The notes beneath the pieces were generated by a model. That model was not told the DNA's origin. It ran no database searches and worked only from the letters and a program-made list of their open reading frames with translations. From Terasakiella pusilla DSM 6293 (lineage in GTDB: Bacteria; Pseudomonadota; Alphaproteobacteria; Rhodospirillales; Terasakiellaceae), in the NCBI RefSeq assembly GCF_000688235.1, contig NZ_JHYO01000004.1:1-64000 (forward strand): a stretch of 64,000 bases of DNA, written 5' to 3'. Each line of letters starts with the position of its first letter. Within the stretch, counting starts at the first letter, position 1. Below are positions 44,335 through 53,810 of this stretch, in pieces. The position numbers were made by a program, and so were the translations under genes.

Positions 44335-47300
44335 ATGAATAAAATGCTCTCTAAATCAGAACAGCAAAAGGCTGATCTGATCACACGGGTCGCGAAGATC
44401 ATTAACGACCGTCTGCCAAAGGCAGAGGCTGCAAGCGCAGTTAAATTTACACAGCAATTTTTTGCAAAAGTACCGCCGCAGGATTTGATCTATCGTGCGG
44501 AGGAAGAATTATATGGGTCCGCACTCGCGTTTTGGCGATTTGCGGCGAAACGTCCCGATGGGGAGAGCCTTGTACGTGTTTATAATCCAAATCTGGAAGA
44601 ACACGGCTGGCAAAGTGATCATACAGTGGTGGAAGTTTGCACGCAGGATCGTCCCTTCCTCGTGGATTCCGTCGCTTCGGAACTTGTCGAACAGGATATG
44701 ACAATCTTTTTGACAATCCACCCGGTGATCAAACTGTGCCGCGACGACAAAGGCCGTCTGGTCGGGACATTGGACGAAGGTGAAGAGGCCCCCGATAGCT
44801 GGGTCGGCACCTGTCAGGAAGAGTCTTACATGCTGTTTCTGGTCAACCGTCAATCCGGTGGTGCCCAGTTGCAGGAATTGGTTGAGCGCCTGAAAATGTG
44901 CCTCGCCGAAGGGAGTGCCGCCGTGCGCGACTGGCTGGATATGCGCAAGCTGGTGGAAGAGACGGTCAAGGATCTGGGTAAAAACCAGCCGAAACCGAAA
45001 TCCGAATATGCCAAGGAAGTCTGTGACTTCATGCAATGGGTGCATGATGATCACTTTACCCTGTTGGGGTCATGTGATTTTGATATCAAGGGCAAATCGG
45101 TTGTCCCGGATGCTAAAAGTGCTTTGGGGATTCTGTCCAACCCGAACTCCAACATTTTGGATGAGGTGGTCGATCTTGCGACCCGGCCGGCTTCTGACAA
45201 AGGTAAGTTTACCGAAGATGCTTCCCCGTTGATGATTGTGAAATCCTCCTTTAAGTCGGTGGTGCATCGTCCCGTCTATATGGATGTAATTTGCGTCAAA
45301 CGCTACGGGGACAAAGGCACGGTTTTGGGTCAGCGGGTCTTTATCGGCCTGTTTACCTCTGCGGCCTATAGCCGCGCGCCACACGATATCCCGTTGATGC
45401 GCCTGAAGTGCGCCAACATCATTGATCGTACAGGCTTTGCCCAAGGCAGTCATAACCGCAAAGCCATTGCCCATATTGTCAACACCTTCCCGCGTGATGA
45501 GCTGTTCCAGATCAGTGAAGAAGCGCTTTACGAGATGTGCATGGGCATCCTGCATTTGCAGGAACGTCAGCGCGTGGCCTTGTTTGTGCGCCCGGATGAT
45601 TTCCAGCGTTTTGTCTCCTGCCTGATCTATATCCCGCGTGATAGTCTGACGACCCGTTTGCGCCGGACCATGCAAGGGATTTTGGAACGTGCCTATGACG
45701 GGGAAGTCATGGCGTTTTATACCCAGATTGGTGATGCGCCGCTGGCACGTTTGCACGTCCTTGTTTCCACAACAGGTAAGCGCAAAAAGAACGTAGATAT
45801 CTATGAAGTTGAGAGCCTGCTGATTGATGCGGCGCGTAACTGGTCAGATCAACTGCGCGACCAGCTTGTCACCAGCAACGGCGAAGAAAAGGGGCTGGAG
45901 CAGTTCCGCCGCTACGCCAACGCTTTCCCCGCGGGCTATATCGAAGGCAACAATGTCTCTATTGCGGTGTCCGATATTGCGAAATTGGAAGACGTGCTGA
46001 AAACAGGCGAATTGCAATTGAGCCTTTATCGCCCGATTGAAGCATCTGAAAATGTGGTGCGCTTCAAGCTTTATCACCCAGAAGGCGCAGTGCCCTTGTC
46101 GCACGTTCTGCCGATGTTGGAAAATATGGGCTTGCGCGTGATGGATGAAAAACCGCATCCGGTTCAGCTTGAAAAATCGAAGTATGACATGATCATGATC
46201 CATGACTTCGGTTTGATGACAGCAAACGGTGAAGGCGTGGACCTGTCCGCGATCCGCAACAGCTTCCAGGAATGTTTCCATCAGGTCTGGAATGGTGTGG
46301 TGGAAAATGACGGGTTTAACCGTTTGGTTATTCAGGCAGGCATCAAGCCTTGGCCGGTCATGTTGCTGCGTGCCTTGTGCAAATATCTGCGTCAGGCCAA
46401 CATCACGTTCTCGCAAAGCTATATGCAACGCGCGCTGGCGTCTAATGCGGAAGTCACCCGCTTGCTGGTGGACCTGTTCTATCAAAAATTCGATCCGAAA
46501 ATTGAACTTGATATGGATAAGGTGGAAGCCATCCGCGAAGAGATTTTCGGGCTGCTGGACGGGGTGCAAAACGCGGATGAAGACCGCATCCTGCGCCGCT
46601 TCCTCAACCTGATTGATTGTACGCTACGGACAAACTATTTCCAGATGGATAAGGTCACGGGCGGCGATAAGGCTTATGTGTCCTTCAAGTTTGATTCAAC
46701 ACAAATTGAAGATCTGCCCCTGCCGCGTCCATGGCGTGAGATTTTTGTCTACAGCCCGCGCGTGGAAGGCGTCCACTTGCGTGGCGGGCCGGTTGCGCGG
46801 GGCGGCTTGCGTTGGTCTGATCGTCGCGAAGACTTTAGAACGGAAGTTCTCGGTCTTGTGAAAGCACAACAGGTCAAAAACGCGGTGATCGTGCCCGTTG
46901 GCTCCAAAGGGGGGTTTGTGGTTAAACAGCCGCCGAGTGAAGGCGGGCGCGAAGCTTTCCAGAAGGAAGGGATCGAGTGTTACAAGACCTTTATCCGTGG
47001 CCTGCTGGACCTGACCGACAACTATATCAACGGCGAAGTGGTGCCGCCTCAATCGGTTGTACGCCATGATGGGGATGATCCTTATCTGGTGGTTGCCGCC
47101 GATAAAGGGACGGCCACATTCTCTGATATCGCAAACGGCGTGTCCGAAGAATACGGGCATTGGCTGGGCGATGCCTTTGCCTCCGGTGGGTCGGTCGGGT
47201 ATGACCATAAAGCCATGGGGATTACGGCGAAAGGCGCGTGGGAATCTGTGAAACGTCACTTCCGTGAATTGGGTAAAAACATTCAGGAAGAAGATTTCAC

Positions 47301-49200
47301 GGTTGCTGGTGTTGGTGACATGGGCGGGGACGTTTTCGGCAACGGGATGTTGCTGTCTAAACATATTCGTCTGGTTGCTGCCTTTAACCACTTGCATATC
47401 TTCCTTGATCCGAACCCCGATTCCGCAAAATCTTGGGAAGAGCGTAATCGCTTGTTTACGGAAGTGAAGGGTTGGGATCATTATGATAAGTCCCTGATCT
47501 CTACAGGCGGTGGCGTCTTTGAACGTTCTGCCAAGAAGATTGAGATCACTCCGGAAATTCGCAAAGCCCTGAGCCTGCCTGCCTCGACGGCAACTTTGTC
47601 GCCGAACGAATTGATCAAGGCGATCTTGAAGTCTCAGGTCGAACTGTTGTGGTTTGGCGGGATCGGGACGTACATTAAGGAAAGTCATGAAAGCGATGCC
47701 GATACAGGGGATCGCGGCAATGATGCCATCCGTGTCAATGCACCGGAGCTGCGCTGTAAAGTGATTGGTGAAGGCGCGAACCTTGGTTGTACGCAAAAAG
47801 GCCGGATCGAATATGCGCTGCATGGTGGTCGCAACAACACAGATGCGATTGACAACTCTGCAGGTGTGGATTGTTCTGATCATGAGGTGAATATCAAAAT
47901 CCTGCTCAACCAAGTGGTTGCAGATGGCGATATGACCGTCAAACAGCGTAACAACCTGCTGGAAAAAATGACGGGTGAAGTTTCTCAACTGGTCTTGCGT
48001 GACAACTATCTGCAAAGTCAGGCGATTACGGTTGTGGAAGACCGTGCGTTTGACCTGCTGGATCATCAGGCCCGCTTGATGCGTTTCCTTGAAAAGCAAA
48101 ACCGCCTTAACCGCGAGGTCGAGGTGTTGCCGAACGAGGAAGTCTTGCAGGAACGTCAGGCTGCTCAACGTGGGTTGACCCGTCCGGAAATCTCGGTTCT
48201 GTTGCCTTATTCCAAAATTTGGCTCTATGACGAGCTTCTGGCCTCGGACCTACCGGACGAGCCTTGCTTGGAAGAAGACCTGATCCGTTACTTCCCAACT
48301 GATTTGCAACAGGATTTCAAAGATCATATTGCAAACCATATGCTGCGTCGTGAGATCATCGCCACAGGCATCACCAACTCGTTGGTGAACCGTGTCGGTG
48401 CAAGTTTCGTGACCCAGGTGATGGAAAACACCAACGCGTCCCCTGCGGATATCGCACGGGCCTATCTGATCACACGCGATGCCTTTGGTTTGCGTGACAC
48501 ATGGTCGGAGATTGAAGCGCTGGACAATCAGGTGAGCGCGAAAGAGCAAGTGCGTATGTTTAACCAAGTCAACAAGCTGGTTGATCGCGGGACCAAATGG
48601 TTCTTGCGCAATTGTGAGCGTCCGCTGGATATTGGCAAAACGGTTGCGTCTTTTGAAAGCGGTTTGAGCCAACTGGCCGATCGACTGGAAGAAGTGTTGC
48701 CGAAAGCGTCCTTGAAAGCGCACATGGACCAAGCACAGAGCTACATCGATAATGGTGTACCGGAAAAACTGGCGAAACGTATTGCTGGTAAGGTCGTGCT
48801 GGTATCCGGTTGTGACATTGTGCAGATCGCCCAAAGCCGCAATCTGGATGTGGTCGATGTGTCTAAAGTCTACTTCGCAATGGGCGCGCGCTTTGATCTG
48901 GGGTGGATGCGTTCTACCGGTGAACAGCTTGGCCTTAAAAACCATTGGCAAAAACTGGCAGTCAGCGCCTTGATTGAAGACCTGTACGGGTATCAGACAG
49001 AGCTGACACATAAAGCCCTTGATGCAGCAGACGGTAATGATGCTGTTGCGGGGCTGGAAAGCTGGATTGCTGCCAACAAGCAAGCCATTGAACAGACCGA
49101 TCAGATGTTGTCTGAAATGAAGAAGACCTCTTCCGGTGTGGACTTTGCCATGTTGACGGTGGCTGCCAAGCAACTGCGTGATGTGATCGCCCAATCCTAA
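44335..49200 (+). CDS. NAD-specific glutamate dehydrogenase, large (180 kDa) type
   Basis: This catabolic enzyme converts glutamate to 2-oxoglutarate and ammonia with NAD. At about 1621 residues it is the large L-GDH form. The N-terminal ~700 residues carry ACT-like regulatory segments. The catalytic core (~740-1230) contains RVEGVHLRGGPVARGGLRWSDRREDFRTEVLGL (substrate-binding region), KNAVIVPVGSKGGFV (catalytic Lys region), and GVGDMGGDVFGNGMLLS (NAD-binding). The ATG at 44335 follows AGGGA; the ATG at 44344 is equally possible. It opposes the nitrogen-assimilating GltBD found 10 kb away. Confidence 0.95.
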   Translation: MNKMLSKSEQQKADLITRVAKIINDRLPKAEAASAVKFTQQFFAKVPPQDLIYRAEEELYGSALAFWRFAAKRPDGESLVRVYNPNLEEHGWQSDHTVVEVCTQDRPFLVDSVASELVEQDMTIFLTIHPVIKLCRDDKGRLVGTLDEGEEAPDSWVGTCQEESYMLFLVNRQSGGAQLQELVERLKMCLAEGSAAVRDWLDMRKLVEETVKDLGKNQPKPKSEYAKEVCDFMQWVHDDHFTLLGSCDFDIKGKSVVPDAKSALGILSNPNSNILDEVVDLATRPASDKGKFTEDASPLMIVKSSFKSVVHRPVYMDVICVKRYGDKGTVLGQRVFIGLFTSAAYSRAPHDIPLMRLKCANIIDRTGFAQGSHNRKAIAHIVNTFPRDELFQISEEALYEMCMGILHLQERQRVALFVRPDDFQRFVSCLIYIPRDSLTTRLRRTMQGILERAYDGEVMAFYTQIGDAPLARLHVLVSTTGKRKKNVDIYEVESLLIDAARNWSDQLRDQLVTSNGEEKGLEQFRRYANAFPAGYIEGNNVSIAVSDIAKLEDVLKTGELQLSLYRPIEASENVVRFKLYHPEGAVPLSHVLPMLENMGLRVMDEKPHPVQLEKSKYDMIMIHDFGLMTANGEGVDLSAIRNSFQECFHQVWNGVVENDGFNRLVIQAGIKPWPVMLLRALCKYLRQANITFSQSYMQRALASNAEVTRLLVDLFYQKFDPKIELDMDKVEAIREEIFGLLDGVQNADEDRILRRFLNLIDCTLRTNYFQMDKVTGGDKAYVSFKFDSTQIEDLPLPRPWREIFVYSPRVEGVHLRGGPVARGGLRWSDRREDFRTEVLGLVKAQQVKNAVIVPVGSKGGFVVKQPPSEGGREAFQKEGIECYKTFIRGLLDLTDNYINGEVVPPQSVVRHDGDDPYLVVAADKGTATFSDIANGVSEEYGHWLGDAFASGGSVGYDHKAMGITAKGAWESVKRHFRELGKNIQEEDFTVAGVGDMGGDVFGNGMLLSKHIRLVAAFNHLHIFLDPNPDSAKSWEERNRLFTEVKGWDHYDKSLISTGGGVFERSAKKIEITPEIRKALSLPASTATLSPNELIKAILKSQVELLWFGGIGTYIKESHESDADTGDRGNDAIRVNAPELRCKVIGEGANLGCTQKGRIEYALHGGRNNTDAIDNSAGVDCSDHEVNIKILLNQVVADGDMTVKQRNNLLEKMTGEVSQLVLRDNYLQSQAITVVEDRAFDLLDHQARLMRFLEKQNRLNREVEVLPNEEVLQERQAAQRGLTRPEISVLLPYSKIWLYDELLASDLPDEPCLEEDLIRYFPTDLQQDFKDHIANHMLRREIIATGITNSLVNRVGASFVTQVMENTNASPADIARAYLITRDAFGLRDTWSEIEALDNQVSAKEQVRMFNQVNKLVDRGTKWFLRNCERPLDIGKTVASFESGLSQLADRLEEVLPKASLKAHMDQAQSYIDNGVPEKLAKRIAGKVVLVSGCDIVQIAQSRNLDVVDVSKVYFAMGARFDLGWMRSTGEQLGLKNHWQKLAVSALIEDLYGYQTELTHKALDAADGNDAVAGLESWIAANKQAIEQTDQMLSEMKKTSSGVDFAMLTVAAKQLRDVIAQS

Positions 49201-49216
49201 GGGATGGTCCGCACAA

Positions 49217-49252
49217 AAAAGGCCCGTCAGTTTTTATACTGACGGGCCTTTT
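49217..49252. terminator. Bidirectional terminator between NAD-GDH and the U32 gene
   Basis: A perfect 14-bp stem AAAAGGCCCGTCAG/CTGACGGGCCTTTT (49217-49230 with 49239-49252) has an 8-nt loop. It gives T-runs on both strands and lies between two convergent genes, so it probably ends both transcripts. Confidence 0.93.
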
Positions 49253-49277
49253 CTTTTAGGTTTTATCGATCAAAAGA

Positions 49278-50921
49278 TCAGAGCATTTCGCCGATTTTCT
49301 TGCTCTTCATTTTTTCACGGGCCTTGGCATATTTGTCATCCTGCCAGAACATCAGACAGCCGTTACAGCCTTTCCCACAGCAGCTTTCGATCCCTTGTTT
49401 CGGGGCACGGTGGCCGGTGTTGGCTTTCATGGAAATCCGCTTGCCGAGCAATTCGGGATCATCCATGATTTGACGGTATTCTTCTTCCGTGATTAGGCCA
49501 CGTTCCAGTTCCTGTGCGCGGATTTCCGACAGGCGGGAAACGCGTTCTTCCTCACTCATCGGGGTTTCACGACGGGCAACGGTTAATTCAGGGATGCGTT
49601 GCTTGATCGATTCTGGATTTTCCTTATCGAAGGCACTCGCCGGAATACGGATCGCTTTGCCCTGGCCGGGGTTGACTTTCTCGGTCGCTTCACCGGTTTT
49701 TGCATCAATAAATTCATAGAGACGCAGACGGATCGGCTCGATCTCATTTGGCGGCAAGAACTCGATCACATCGCCCGGTAACATGAAGTTACGGATTTCG
49801 AAGATCATCTCATCGCCGTCCCATTCACGCACCAGACCGCCAAACTGCCAACCGCCCACAGGCTTGGTACGGTCGTAGTTATGGGCAACACCAGTCAGGC
49901 GACCTTCATGGAAGCCCATGGTAAAGCCGCGGTTTTGCAGGGTATAGAGTTCGCGCAAGTAAGGTTCTGGATCCCAGTTTTCAGGATCTTTATACCAGTC
50001 ATCAATGGCCAGACGATAGGCGCGTGCCGTGATGGCGGCGTAATATTCCGACTTGTTGCGGCCTTCAACCTTGAGACTGTCCACACCCAGTTTCAGATAT
50101 TCCGGCAGTACCGGCATGAGACAGAGGTCTTTGGAGTTCAGGATGTAAGAGCCGAAGTTATCTTCCTCAATCGGGAACAGTTCCCCCGGACGGAATTGTT
50201 CTTCCATCAGGAATTCAAACAGGTCGGCGTTTTGATCCGTGATCTCGATGGCTTTGTCTGTACCGTCTTTGAGTTTCAGGTTCAGTTTGTACTTCCAACG
50301 ACACGAATGGGCGCAGTTACCTTGGTTGGCCCCGCGCTCCGACATGAAGTTGGACAGCAGACAACGACCGGAATAGGTCATACACATGGAGCCTTGAACG
50401 AACGCTTCCAGTTTAATTTCCGGCTGTTTCTCACGGATTTCCGCCAGTTCTTCAAAGCTGGTTTCACGGGCCAAAACCACAAGGGAGGCACCCTGATTTT
50501 TCCAGAAATCCACGGTCAGCCACGAACAGACGTTGGCTTGTGTGGAGACATGGGCTTCAATGTCCGGTGCATTTTGGCGCACAAACTGGAAGACACCCGG
50601 GTCCGCAATGATCACCCCGTCCGGCTTTACTTTGCGGATGGTTTCAATAAACAGCGGCAGTTTTTCAATGTCGCTGTTGTGGGTAAACAGGTTGAGGGTC
50701 AGATAGATACGCTTGCCATGATCGTGACAATACTGCACGCCTTCGACCAGTTCTTCCAAGGTAAAGGAAGACTGGGTGCGCAAAGACAGGTCAGGTGTCC
50801 CGGCATAAACAGCGTCAGCCCCATAGAGGATGGCTGTTTTAAGCTTGTTCAAAGACCCGGCGGGCATCAGCAGTTCTGAACGTTCCGGACGGGTGATGGT
50901 GGGAAGTGGGGGCATGGACAT
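49278..50921 (-). CDS. U32-family protein, TrhP/YegQ-like tRNA hydroxylation factor, with Cys-rich C terminus
   Basis: This 547-residue protein belongs to the U32 'peptidase' family, whose members TrhP and RlhA act in prephenate-dependent RNA hydroxylation. It has ELLMPAGSLNKLKTAILYGADAVYAG, VSTQANVCSWLTVDFWKNQGASLVVLARE, and the Cys cluster FVQGSMCMTYSGRCLLSNFMSERGANQGNCAHSCRW, a probable 4Fe-4S site. VDSLKVEGRNKSEYYAA follows. It is longer than E. coli YegQ (about 453 residues). The extra C terminus carries CCGKGCNGCLMFWQDD, a further possible metal site. It is coupled to a DUF1289 gene. Confidence 0.85.
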   Translation of the reverse strand: MSMPPLPTITRPERSELLMPAGSLNKLKTAILYGADAVYAGTPDLSLRTQSSFTLEELVEGVQYCHDHGKRIYLTLNLFTHNSDIEKLPLFIETIRKVKPDGVIIADPGVFQFVRQNAPDIEAHVSTQANVCSWLTVDFWKNQGASLVVLARETSFEELAEIREKQPEIKLEAFVQGSMCMTYSGRCLLSNFMSERGANQGNCAHSCRWKYKLNLKLKDGTDKAIEITDQNADLFEFLMEEQFRPGELFPIEEDNFGSYILNSKDLCLMPVLPEYLKLGVDSLKVEGRNKSEYYAAITARAYRLAIDDWYKDPENWDPEPYLRELYTLQNRGFTMGFHEGRLTGVAHNYDRTKPVGGWQFGGLVREWDGDEMIFEIRNFMLPGDVIEFLPPNEIEPIRLRLYEFIDAKTGEATEKVNPGQGKAIRIPASAFDKENPESIKQRIPELTVARRETPMSEEERVSRLSEIRAQELERGLITEEEYRQIMDDPELLGKRISMKANTGHRAPKQGIESCCGKGCNGCLMFWQDDKYAKAREKMKSKKIGEML

Positions 50922-51094
50922 TAGCTGGCTGCCTTTCTGGCGCTGGCGGCTTCAACAATCACGCGGCGTTCATCGTCGTTGGCTGCGCGCCAGCCGACGA
51001 TTTCGGCGCGGGTGCGGAAACAGCCTTTGCAAATGCCTTCAGGATTCAGGCGGCAAACATTGGTGCAGGGGGATGCAACTGTTGCTTCAGTCAT
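50921..51094 (-). CDS. Small DUF1289 protein
   Basis: A 57-residue protein reads MTEATVASPCTNVCRLNPEG followed by ICKGCFRTRAEIVGWRAAND. This is the DUF1289 pattern of four cysteines (C-x3-C-x7-C-x2-C) likely to bind a metal. An AAGGA site precedes the ATG at 51094. Its stop overlaps the U32 start as TAATG, so the two are translationally coupled. The function is unknown. The link with a probable iron-sulfur RNA-modification protein hints at a shared role. Confidence 0.88.
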   Translation of the reverse strand: MTEATVASPCTNVCRLNPEGICKGCFRTRAEIVGWRAANDDERRVIVEAASARKAAS

Positions 51095-51150
51095 GGGGTA
51101 TCCTTAATATCTCACTAAATTTGTCGGTCATATATCACACCAATGGTGAA

Positions 51151-51849
51151 TTATCGACCATTTCTTTGAAGAAAAGTGCCGTTTTTCTTAAGCCAATGGC
51201 GTCCTTCGCGGGCGTTTACACCCAACTCTTCCACGGTCGCCCAAAAGGCAGGGCTGTGGTCCATATGGCGCAGATGTGCAACCTCATGGGCAACGACATA
51301 GGTCAGAATGTGCGGTGGCGCAAGGATGAGGCGCCAGTTGAAGGACAGGTTGCCTTGCGCGCTGCATGACCCCCATCTTGACACGGTGTCACGAACGGAA
51401 ATGCGCCGGGGTGTTTTTCCAATTCGGGCGGCAAGGGTGTGGGCTTGTGGGGTGATGGTTTCTTTAGCCTGCTTTTTGAGCCAATCACTGAGACGGCGTT
51501 CAAAGAAATCAGCTCTCCCCGCAATGAAGATGGTCTTTTGGTCTTCCTCACACCAGACGGTGCCACGGGCATCGGGCAGGTGGTTTAGGCGATACATCTC
51601 GCCTTTAAACATCAGATCTGCCCCATCTTGAAACGGGACAGGTGTGGGCTGTTTTGCCAGTTGGTTGGCGATCCAGACGCGGTTCTTCTCGACCATGCGC
51701 AGGCCTTGGCGCTGGGAGACGCCTTCGGGCAAGGTGACGATGACGCCATTGCCTTTGGGATCAAGCTTTAAAATCAGTCGTTTTGCACGGGCATTCCATT
51801 TCAGGGTAATGGGGATGGTTTGCCCGTCCAGCTCAACACTGTGGATCAA
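51151..51849 (-). CDS. SprT/YgjP-like zinc metallopeptidase (DUF45)
   Basis: This 232-residue protein contains the zinc motif VVAHEVAHLRHMDHSPAFWATVEEL, with two His and Glu of HEVAH plus a later His. The upstream family block ISVRDTVSRWGSCSAQGNLSFNWRLILAP is present. The start is taken as TTG at 51849, which overlaps the truA stop as TTGA and has GAGG 8 nt upstream; no suitable ATG exists. The biological role of YgjP-type proteins is poorly known. Confidence 0.85.
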   Translation of the reverse strand: MIHSVELDGQTIPITLKWNARAKRLILKLDPKGNGVIVTLPEGVSQRQGLRMVEKNRVWIANQLAKQPTPVPFQDGADLMFKGEMYRLNHLPDARGTVWCEEDQKTIFIAGRADFFERRLSDWLKKQAKETITPQAHTLAARIGKTPRRISVRDTVSRWGSCSAQGNLSFNWRLILAPPHILTYVVAHEVAHLRHMDHSPAFWATVEELGVNAREGRHWLKKNGTFLQRNGR

Positions 51850-52583
51850 TATTTCGCCTCGACAAAATATAGGCCGCAAGCCGGTGCGGTGGGGCCGCCT
51901 TTAGCGCGGTCTTTGGCTTCAAGCGCGGTTTTGACATCGATGGGTTGCCATTTGCCCGTGCCGACCAAACCAAGGGTGCCGACAATATTGCGCACCTGAT
52001 GATGCAGGAACGACCGCGCGCGACATCGCACATGAATTTCGTCCCCGACTTGGGCGACCGTCAGTTCATCAAGCGTGCGCAACGGGGAGTTTGCCTGGCA
52101 TTGACTGGCGCGAAAGCTGGTGAAATCATGGCGTCCGATCAGGTGCTGTGCGCCTTCGTGCATGGCTTCCACATCCATCGCCTGCATGGACCACCAGACT
52201 TTGCCGTCTTCAAGGGCAGGGCGGGCAGGGCGACAAAGGATGCGATATAGATAGGATCGCTCCAGACAGCTGAAACGGGCGTGAAACTCCTCATCCACCC
52301 GTTCTGCCGCCAGCACAGCGACGCGCGCCGGACGGCTCAGGGAATTGATGGCTTGCACGACTTTTTGGTCGGGCAGGTCTTTCTCCATGTCAAAATGGGC
52401 AACCATTCCCAGACCATGCACGCCCGCATCGGTACGCCCTGCCACATGCAGGCGCACCTCTTGACCGGCAAAGATCGAAATGGCGTCTTCGATGGTCTGT
52501 TGCACGCTGGGTCCGTTGGTTTGACGTTGCCATCCGACAAGGCCGGTGCCGTCGTATTCTATGGTTAATTTATATCTAGGCAT
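51846..52583 (-). CDS. truA: tRNA pseudouridine(38-40) synthase
   Basis: It modifies the anticodon stem-loop at positions 38-40. The 245-residue protein has YKLTIEYDGTGLVGWQRQ, the catalytic Asp in VAGRTDAGVHGLGMVAHFD, and SFLHHQVRNIVGTLGLVGTGKW. It ends inside the overlapping SprT-like gene. Confidence 0.96.
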   Translation of the reverse strand: MPRYKLTIEYDGTGLVGWQRQTNGPSVQQTIEDAISIFAGQEVRLHVAGRTDAGVHGLGMVAHFDMEKDLPDQKVVQAINSLSRPARVAVLAAERVDEEFHARFSCLERSYLYRILCRPARPALEDGKVWWSMQAMDVEAMHEGAQHLIGRHDFTSFRASQCQANSPLRTLDELTVAQVGDEIHVRCRARSFLHHQVRNIVGTLGLVGTGKWQPIDVKTALEAKDRAKGGPTAPACGLYFVEAKY

Positions 52584-52700
52584 AAATACTTACTTATACG
52601 TTTTTGTTAAATAATTTGAGGTATTTTTTCAATTTATATGCAAATATATGGTAGGAGTAAAATAGGTTGATAACGTGTAGATGACGTAAGGGGCGATTTC

Positions 52701-53783
52701 GTGGCTAAAAAGGGTGTTCGTTTTCCGACGATTGAAAGAGACTACGAAGCAGAAGACCGTATCCGGGTTCAGGAGGATATGGACTCGCTTTATGCTGTGC
52801 CTCTGTCGATCCTGCCGTTGGAAACTAAGGGTTTGTCCCGCGCTCGTATGGTTAAAAACGTCAAGCTGCAAAGCGCGATCGAAGTTTTTGCCGATAAAGA
52901 AACCGGCTCCGGTCAGTTGGATGTAGAAGACCTGCCCGCCGAATTTGATTGGCCGGAAGATAAAACCCACCCTGATCTCGTTATCTTGCGTAAATTGGCT
53001 GTTTTGTCCAGTTACGATATTTATTCCTTGCGAATCACGTTGCGGGAACATGGTATTCCGGTAAATGATGACGTGGCCCTGAAGCTATCGGATGAAAAAC
53101 AAGCTGAGCTGGGCGGTTATATGCGCAGTTTTACCATGCCCCTGATTATGCAGATTTATGGATCTGATGATGTGTCGATCCAGTCTTTTCAGGATGTGAT
53201 CGGGCTGTTTAAAGACCCGGATGTCAGAAAAGCTCGCGAAAAATTACAGCAGATGGCAGACAAGCTGCAGATTGACCTGATGGAAGTGCCGCGCTTCCTG
53301 GAAGATTATGGCGATATCTTCCTGTCTTTATCCTATTACCGCAACAGTCTTGATGCCATCATGCCGGTGGTGAACGAATTCCTCGACTCTATGGAAGGTA
53401 TCCGGTCAAACTGGCAGTTGCGCAATGATGTGGCGTTGATGAAGACCTGCAAAGTTGTTGAAAATACGGTGAACGGGACCTGTGCGTCGATTTCCGGCCG
53501 ATTTGAAGATTTCAACAAAGCGTCTAAAACCATGTGGAATAATCTGGATGCGGAACGCTTCCAGGCGGTCAAGAATATGATTGAAAGCTACCACACCACA
53601 ATTGGGGGTGTGTTATGTGGCCTGACCGTAAAAATGATCCACTGGAAACGATTGTTCCCGGACCCGAACTTGGGTGGACCCGTGCGCCGTTCTGAATTTA
53701 TCATGTCAGAAATGAAGCAAGGTCTGGATCGTATGCGCGATCTGGAGCAGGCCAAGCCGATCATGTCGGTGCTTGGCAACTGA
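52701..53783 (+). CDS. Unrecognised 360-residue protein
   Basis: I do not recognise a family. The frame starts at GTG 52701 after a TAAGGGG site, has normal codon use, and fills its interval, so it is likely real. There is no signal peptide or membrane helix. The protein is rich in predicted helix, with a charged N terminus (DYEAEDRIRVQEDMDSLY), an acidic middle, and a conserved-looking core around 205-300 (FLSLSYYRNSLDAIMPVVNEFLDSMEGI, KTMWNNLDAERFQAVKNMIESYHTTIGGVLCGLTVKMIHW). It stands alone between truA (divergent) and an enoyl-CoA hydratase (convergent). Confidence 0.75.
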   Translation: MAKKGVRFPTIERDYEAEDRIRVQEDMDSLYAVPLSILPLETKGLSRARMVKNVKLQSAIEVFADKETGSGQLDVEDLPAEFDWPEDKTHPDLVILRKLAVLSSYDIYSLRITLREHGIPVNDDVALKLSDEKQAELGGYMRSFTMPLIMQIYGSDDVSIQSFQDVIGLFKDPDVRKAREKLQQMADKLQIDLMEVPRFLEDYGDIFLSLSYYRNSLDAIMPVVNEFLDSMEGIRSNWQLRNDVALMKTCKVVENTVNGTCASISGRFEDFNKASKTMWNNLDAERFQAVKNMIESYHTTIGGVLCGLTVKMIHWKRLFPDPNLGGPVRRSEFIMSEMKQGLDRMRDLEQAKPIMSVLGN

Positions 53784-53810
53784 TCCAGCCGTCCGGGTTA
53801 TTTTTCCGAT

